Positions 60,393 through 64,000 of a stretch of 64,000 nt of DNA are shown piece after piece (positions within the stretch are counted from its first letter, which is position 1; each line of letters starts with the position of its first letter). The stretch is from positions 17,582-81,581 of the forward strand of contig VSPD01000006.1 of NCBI GenBank assembly GCA_009775125.1. The letters are read 5' to 3'. A program made the position numbers and the translations under genes. This DNA comes from Muribaculaceae bacterium (lineage in GTDB: Bacteria; Bacteroidota; Bacteroidia; Bacteroidales; Muribaculaceae). The notes beneath the pieces are model-generated. The model was not told the DNA's origin. It was given only the letters and a program-made list of their open reading frames with translations, and made no database searches.

Positions 60393-62279
60393 TTATTTTT
60401 TTTCGTTCGCTATCGAAGAGTCGATGATGCGGATTTTTTCCTCGATTTGACGGATGTCGTCGCGGAGGCGTTCGATTTTTTGGTTGAACTCGCGCAGCAT
60501 CGATTCACCGGTTTTGGATTTGGATGTGAGGAATCCGATGTTGTTCTCGTAGGTGCGGATGTCGGCGCGGCGGCCTTCGAGGGCGCGGACAAGACGGTCG
60601 CGTTCGCGGTAGAGCTTGGCGTTGTCGCCTTCGAGCTCTTTGATGGATGTCTCGAAGCGGTCCATGCGGGCGCGTGTCTCGTTGAGGTTGAGGCGTCGGC
60701 GGAGCTGTGATGTGAGTGTGCGGTATGCGTCGTTGATTTTGTCTTTTTCGCGGAAGGGAACGTGGCCGGTCTGCTGCCATGCTTCCTGGAGGCGGCGCAG
60801 GGAGGCGAGTGCTTCGTCGTCGGGAGTGGCGTCGGTGATGGCGGCAAGCGCGTCGATGATTTCGCGCTTGGCTTTGAGGTTGGCCTGCTCTTCGGCGCGC
60901 TGGCCCGATGTGGCTTGCTTTTTCTGTTCGAAGAAGTAGTCGCATGCTTCCTGGAAGCGTTTCCACACGGCATCGCTGTGCTTTTTAGGCACGGCTCCGA
61001 TTGTTTTCCATTCTTTTTGCATCTCGACGAGGCGGTCGGTGGTCTTGCGCCATTCGGTGCTGTCTTTGAGGGCTTCGGCTTCTTCGGCGAGGGCGGTCTT
61101 GCGAGCGAGGTTTGCGGCGTATTCTTCTTTCACGGCCTTGAAGTAGGCTGCTTTTGCTGTGAAGAAGTCGTCGCAACGCTGGCGGAAGCGGGCAAAGAGG
61201 GCGTTGTTTACTTTACGGGATGCGTATCCGAGGGTTTTCCACTCGTTTTGGAGGGCGATGATTTGCGTGGTCATCTGGTCCCAGGCTGTGAACGATGAGA
61301 GGGCCGAGAAGTCGAGGGCTTCGATTTGCTCGCAGAGGGCAGTCTTGGCGGCTTCGTTTTTAGCCTCGCGTTCTTTGCGTTCTTCAAAGAAAGCCTGGTA
61401 TTTTTTGTTGATTACGGCAGAGGCGTCTTTGAAACGTGCCCAGATGTCGTCGCGGAGTTCTTTTGCCACGGGGCCGATCTGGCGCCATTTGTCGTGGAGC
61501 TCTTGCAGGCGGCGGAATGCTGTGATTATGTCTTCGTCGTCGGCGAGCGCGGTGGCGTCGTCGATGAGGAGGAGTTTCTGCTCGAGATTTTTCTTGAAGT
61601 CGTAGTCGCGCAGCTCTTTGTTGATTTTCAGGTTGTCGGAGTAGCGTTCGCGAGCTTCCTGGAAGCGTTTCCACACGGAAGTTTCTTCGGTGGGGGGCAC
61701 TTCGCCAAGGGCGTTGAAGGCGGCTTGGAGGTCGATGTATTGCTGGAATGTGCGGTTTACGTTGTCGGTGTCCTCGGCCAGGGCGATAATCTGCTCGATT
61801 ATGGAGTTTTTCTGCTCGAGGTTTTTGCGGCGGGCTTCCTCCACTTCGGCGGCGCGGGCGTTTTTCTTGTCGCGGATAGCGGTGATGGTTTCGTTGAAGG
61901 CGGCTTCTTCCGGGTCGGCAGCCACTACGAAGTCCTCGGGGGCGTTGCCTTCTTCGGCCCATTTTGCGCGGTCGGCTTCGATTTCGATCTTACGGATTGC
62001 TCCGAACTGTTGGCGAAGACGGGTGATTTCGTCACGATATACTTCGTCGGGGTCTTTTTCCAGGAGGGCTTTCGCACGCTCGAGCAGCGATGCTTTTGTT
62101 GCGGGAGCTTCGTCGGCTTGTTGTTCTTCGATGGCTTCGGTCATTTCGGCCTCGGCTTGTGCTTCGGGGTCGATGTCAGTTTCAGCGGCATGCGATTCCT
62201 GCTCGGTCGCAGCCTGGGCGAGAGTTTGCTCCTCGGGTGCCTTTGTGGCTTCATTGGAGGAGAGTTCGGGCATTTCCAT
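60393..62279 (-). CDS. DUF349 repeat protein
   Basis: The 628-residue protein has an acidic N-terminal tail (MEMPELSSNEATKAPEEQ) and then about five DUF349 helical repeats with Trp motifs (VWKRFQEARERY, IWARFKDASAVIN, AVWKRFQEACDYF). A C-terminal coiled coil follows (DRLVRALEGRRADIRTYENN). DUF349 proteins are cytoplasmic and poorly known. ATG 62279 is preferred; upstream residues lack family features. Confidence 0.88.
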   Translation of the reverse strand: MEMPELSSNEATKAPEEQTLAQAATEQESHAAETDIDPEAQAEAEMTEAIEEQQADEAPATKASLLERAKALLEKDPDEVYRDEITRLRQQFGAIRKIEIEADRAKWAEEGNAPEDFVVAADPEEAAFNETITAIRDKKNARAAEVEEARRKNLEQKNSIIEQIIALAEDTDNVNRTFQQYIDLQAAFNALGEVPPTEETSVWKRFQEARERYSDNLKINKELRDYDFKKNLEQKLLLIDDATALADDEDIITAFRRLQELHDKWRQIGPVAKELRDDIWARFKDASAVINKKYQAFFEERKEREAKNEAAKTALCEQIEALDFSALSSFTAWDQMTTQIIALQNEWKTLGYASRKVNNALFARFRQRCDDFFTAKAAYFKAVKEEYAANLARKTALAEEAEALKDSTEWRKTTDRLVEMQKEWKTIGAVPKKHSDAVWKRFQEACDYFFEQKKQATSGQRAEEQANLKAKREIIDALAAITDATPDDEALASLRRLQEAWQQTGHVPFREKDKINDAYRTLTSQLRRRLNLNETRARMDRFETSIKELEGDNAKLYRERDRLVRALEGRRADIRTYENNIGFLTSKSKTGESMLREFNQKIERLRDDIRQIEEKIRIIDSSIANEKK

Positions 62280-62342
62280 AATGATCGGTAAGAATAAGTT
62301 AACAATAGGCCGTGTATGCGGGTGCTGCCCGCAACAGGCAGC

Positions 62343-62350
62343 CAAATTTA
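62343..62350 (-). promoter_or_regulatory. -7 box of the DUF349 gene
   Basis: CAAATTTA on + reads TAAATTTG on -, about 63 bases before ATG 62279. The -33 match is poor. Confidence 0.4.
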
Positions 62351-62515
62351 CGGAAAAATATTTGATAAATCCTAATTTTGCCGTAAAAAAATAATTTTTC
62401 CTCTTTTTTGACGCTTATATTTCGAGTTTGCGTCGGCATTCCGTCGCTGCGCGATGCCGGAACCATCACGAACCATTAACGAACCATCAGGCAACCATTT
62501 TGGCAATGTAATGAA

Positions 62516-62620
62516 TAATCTGTGAAATCCACGAAATTTGTGAAATTTGTGGTTAAAGAGGAGCGCGACCGCGCTCCGGGGAGCACAAATTTCACAAATT
62601 GCACGAATTTCACAGATTAT
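62516..62620. repeat. 105-base palindromic element
   Basis: Perfect 14-base outer arms ATAATCTGTGAAAT / ATTTCACAGATTAT, AAATTTGTG-type inner arms and a central GGAGCGCG-AC-CGCGCTCC make one large imperfect hairpin. It lies in the gap between the DUF349 gene and prs. Short repeats of GAACCATYA precede it (62462-62500). The rest of 62280-62758 is empty. Confidence 0.8.
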
Positions 62621-62758
62621 ATACAGAATCGCTAACGCGATTATTGTCCTCGCATGGCTCGGACGATGACGCGGCAAAATATTGCGGCGGCATGGGGCGG
62701 GGGATAAAAAAAGCGGCTCCGGTAGAGGGGCCGCTTCGGTGGGTATGTGTGGAGGGGG

Positions 62759-63706
62759 TTACTTCTTGATGAGGTATTGTGAGGAGATGGATTGGTTGGT
62801 GTGTACGCGCGAGATGGTGTCGGCGAAGAGGCGCGCTACGGAGAGGATCGTGCATTTTGCGCAGTCCTTGGTGTAGGGTATGGAGTTGGTGAAGATTATT
62901 TCGGTGAGCGCGGAGTCGTTGACACGCTGTGTGGCGGGGTCGGACATAATGGCGTGTGAGCAGAGGGCGCGCACGGATTTTGCACCGTTTTGCTTCATGA
63001 GGTCGGCGGCTTTGGTGATTGTGCCTGCTGTGTCTACCATGTCGTCGACGAGTATCACGTTTTTGCCTTCAACGTCGCCAATCACGGTCATGGTCTCGAC
63101 CACGTTGGCTTTTGCGCGCTGTTTGTGGCAGAGCACCAAGGGCACGTCGAGGTATTTGGCGTAGCTGTTGGCGCGTTTTGCACCGCCTACGTCGGGTGTG
63201 GCTATGACGAGGTCGTCGAGGCCGAGGCTCTGGATGTAGGGGATGAAAACGGATGAGGCGTAGAGGTGGTCGACGGGGACGTTGAAGAATCCCTGGATCT
63301 GGTCGGCGTGGAGGTCCATTGTGATTACGCGGTCGACGCCGGCTGTGACGAGCAGGTCGGAGACGAGTTTGGCTGCGATTGACACGCGGGGCTTGTCTTT
63401 GCGGTCCTGGCGGGCCCATCCGAAGTAGGGCATCACGGCCACTACTGTCTTGGCCGATGCGCGTTTTGCGGCGTCGATCATGAGCAGGAGCTCCATGAGG
63501 TTGTCGGTGTTGGGGAATGTCGACTGCACCAGGTATACTTCATGGCCGCGGATTGATTCTTCGAATGATACTTCGAATTCGCCGTCGGCAAAGTGCTGGA
63601 TGTTCATTTTGCCGAGTTCTACGCCGAGTTCTTTGCAAATTTCTTCGGCGATGTATTGAGATTTTGTGCCGGAGAAGATTTTGAAAGGAGGAAGTGAATT
63701 GTCCAT
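62759..63706 (-). CDS. prs: Ribose-phosphate pyrophosphokinase
   Basis: The 315-residue protein starts MDNSLPPFKIFSGTKSQYIA and has the catalytic flexible-loop region ARQDRKDKPRVSIAAK, VITMDLHADQIQGFF and the PRPP loop VDDMVDTAGTI. It makes PRPP for nucleotide synthesis. ATG 63706 matches the family; the longer frame to 63838 runs over the promoter. Confidence 0.96.
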   Translation of the reverse strand: MDNSLPPFKIFSGTKSQYIAEEICKELGVELGKMNIQHFADGEFEVSFEESIRGHEVYLVQSTFPNTDNLMELLLMIDAAKRASAKTVVAVMPYFGWARQDRKDKPRVSIAAKLVSDLLVTAGVDRVITMDLHADQIQGFFNVPVDHLYASSVFIPYIQSLGLDDLVIATPDVGGAKRANSYAKYLDVPLVLCHKQRAKANVVETMTVIGDVEGKNVILVDDMVDTAGTITKAADLMKQNGAKSVRALCSHAIMSDPATQRVNDSALTEIIFTNSIPYTKDCAKCTILSVARLFADTISRVHTNQSISSQYLIKK

Positions 63707-63743
63707 ATAATTATATTGGGATTGATTCGATAGAAAGACGCTG

Positions 63744-63774
63744 CAAAGGTAAGTTTTTTTTTTGAATCCGCGAA
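63744..63774 (-). promoter_or_regulatory. Promoter of prs
   Basis: On - TTC (63774-63772), 20 bases, TACCTTTG (63751 to 63744), then 37 bases to the ATG. It differs from the consensus at one -33 base. Confidence 0.6.
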
Positions 63775-63890
63775 ATAAAATTTTGGCGTATGCGAGAAAC
63801 AAAAATGTATCTGACGTTAATTGCCGTAAATCATTCATTAATAAAAATTAATGGCCGATTGACGGTAATTAATGTTAAAACCCTTTTTTT

Positions 63891-63962
63891 TTATGGCTTG
63901 TTGAGGAGGGCGGCGATTTGGAGGAGGAGGGAGTGGGAGTTGTCGTTGAGGAGGGTGGAGGC
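63891..63962 (-). CDS. Partial 3' end of an unidentified gene
   Basis: On - a frame of 23 codons ends LLLQIAALLNKP and stop (TAA at 63893-63891). Codon use is GC-rich with many CTC, like neighbouring genes. The upstream part is cut by adapter sequence. No family can be assigned. Confidence 0.4.
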   Translation of the reverse strand, partial: ASTLLNDNSHSLLLQIAALLNKP

Positions 63963-64000
63963 ATGTCTCTTATACAAATCTGCAGCTGCCGACGATACTC
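63963..64000. other. Sequencing adapter remnant (Nextera-like) at the contig end
   Basis: The bases contain TGTCTCTTATACA, AATCTG and GCTGCCGACGA, which match the Nextera transposon end and adapter with about four mismatches over 33 bases. The five bases TACTC that follow lie where an i5 index would begin. This is not genomic DNA. Confidence 0.88.

Overview
The window looks like a contig end from a Bacteroidales genome, most likely a gut Muribaculaceae-type bacterium. Four things point there: promoters of the Bacteroidetes type (TTG, about 20 bases, TAnnTTTG); almost no Shine-Dalgarno sequences; the gene order ftsX, DUF3098, uppP, truB, queA; and secreted glycosidases with type IX secretion-like C-terminal sorting domains. 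No rRNA, tRNA, CRISPR array or insertion sequence transposase was found. The last ~38 bases are Illumina Nextera-like adapter, so the right edge is a raw contig end.

Bases 1 to about 18,940 are a visibly AT-rich O-antigen or capsule locus on the + strand. It holds a cut Wzx flippase, an unusual block with two PLP-fold proteins, two ATP-grasp proteins, a sugar-nucleotide reductase and a hexapeptide acyltransferase, then glycosyltransferases and an EpsG-like Wzy polymerase. Next come the UDP-L-FucNAc genes capE, capF and capG, two GT4-like transferases, a WbjF/WbpV-like reductase and a WbpL/WecA-like initiating transferase. Two gene remnants (9013-9060 and 11409-11531) show that the locus was built by recombination. 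Base composition switches to the GC-rich host style inside the aminotransferase gene at about 18,940.

Bases 18,940 to 23,830 finish the sugar pathways: rmlB, rmlA and a fused FdtA-FdtB gene, which together should make a dTDP-3-amino-3,6-dideoxyhexose. There is no rmlC or rmlD. Bases 23,974 to 32,600 carry an unknown secreted protein, a small orphan protein and two tandem GH81 endo-beta-1,3-glucanases with different accessory modules.

Bases 32,992 to 42,283 are mostly housekeeping: ftsX, a DUF3098 protein, uppP, truB and queA on +; riboflavin synthase, a MATE transporter, pyrD and pyrK on -; then a small membrane protein and an M48 peptidase on +.

Bases 42,381 to 63,962 are almost all on the - strand. 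They hold an acyltransferase that appears switched off by a G9 tract, a beta-helix protein (perhaps GH55-like), a GH2 beta-galactosidase, an odd ion-channel fusion, three lipoproteins, an outer-membrane barrel with BlaI/BlaR-type regulators, a 22-residue repeat protein, a cytidylate kinase-like protein, a WcaJ-like sugar transferase, a DUF349 protein and prs. Many palindromic and tandem intergenic repeat families are scattered through the GC-rich part.

The strongest leads are the phase-variable acyltransferase, the ATP-grasp/PLP block of the polysaccharide locus, and the ion channel with a broken selectivity filter and an unknown C-terminal domain.
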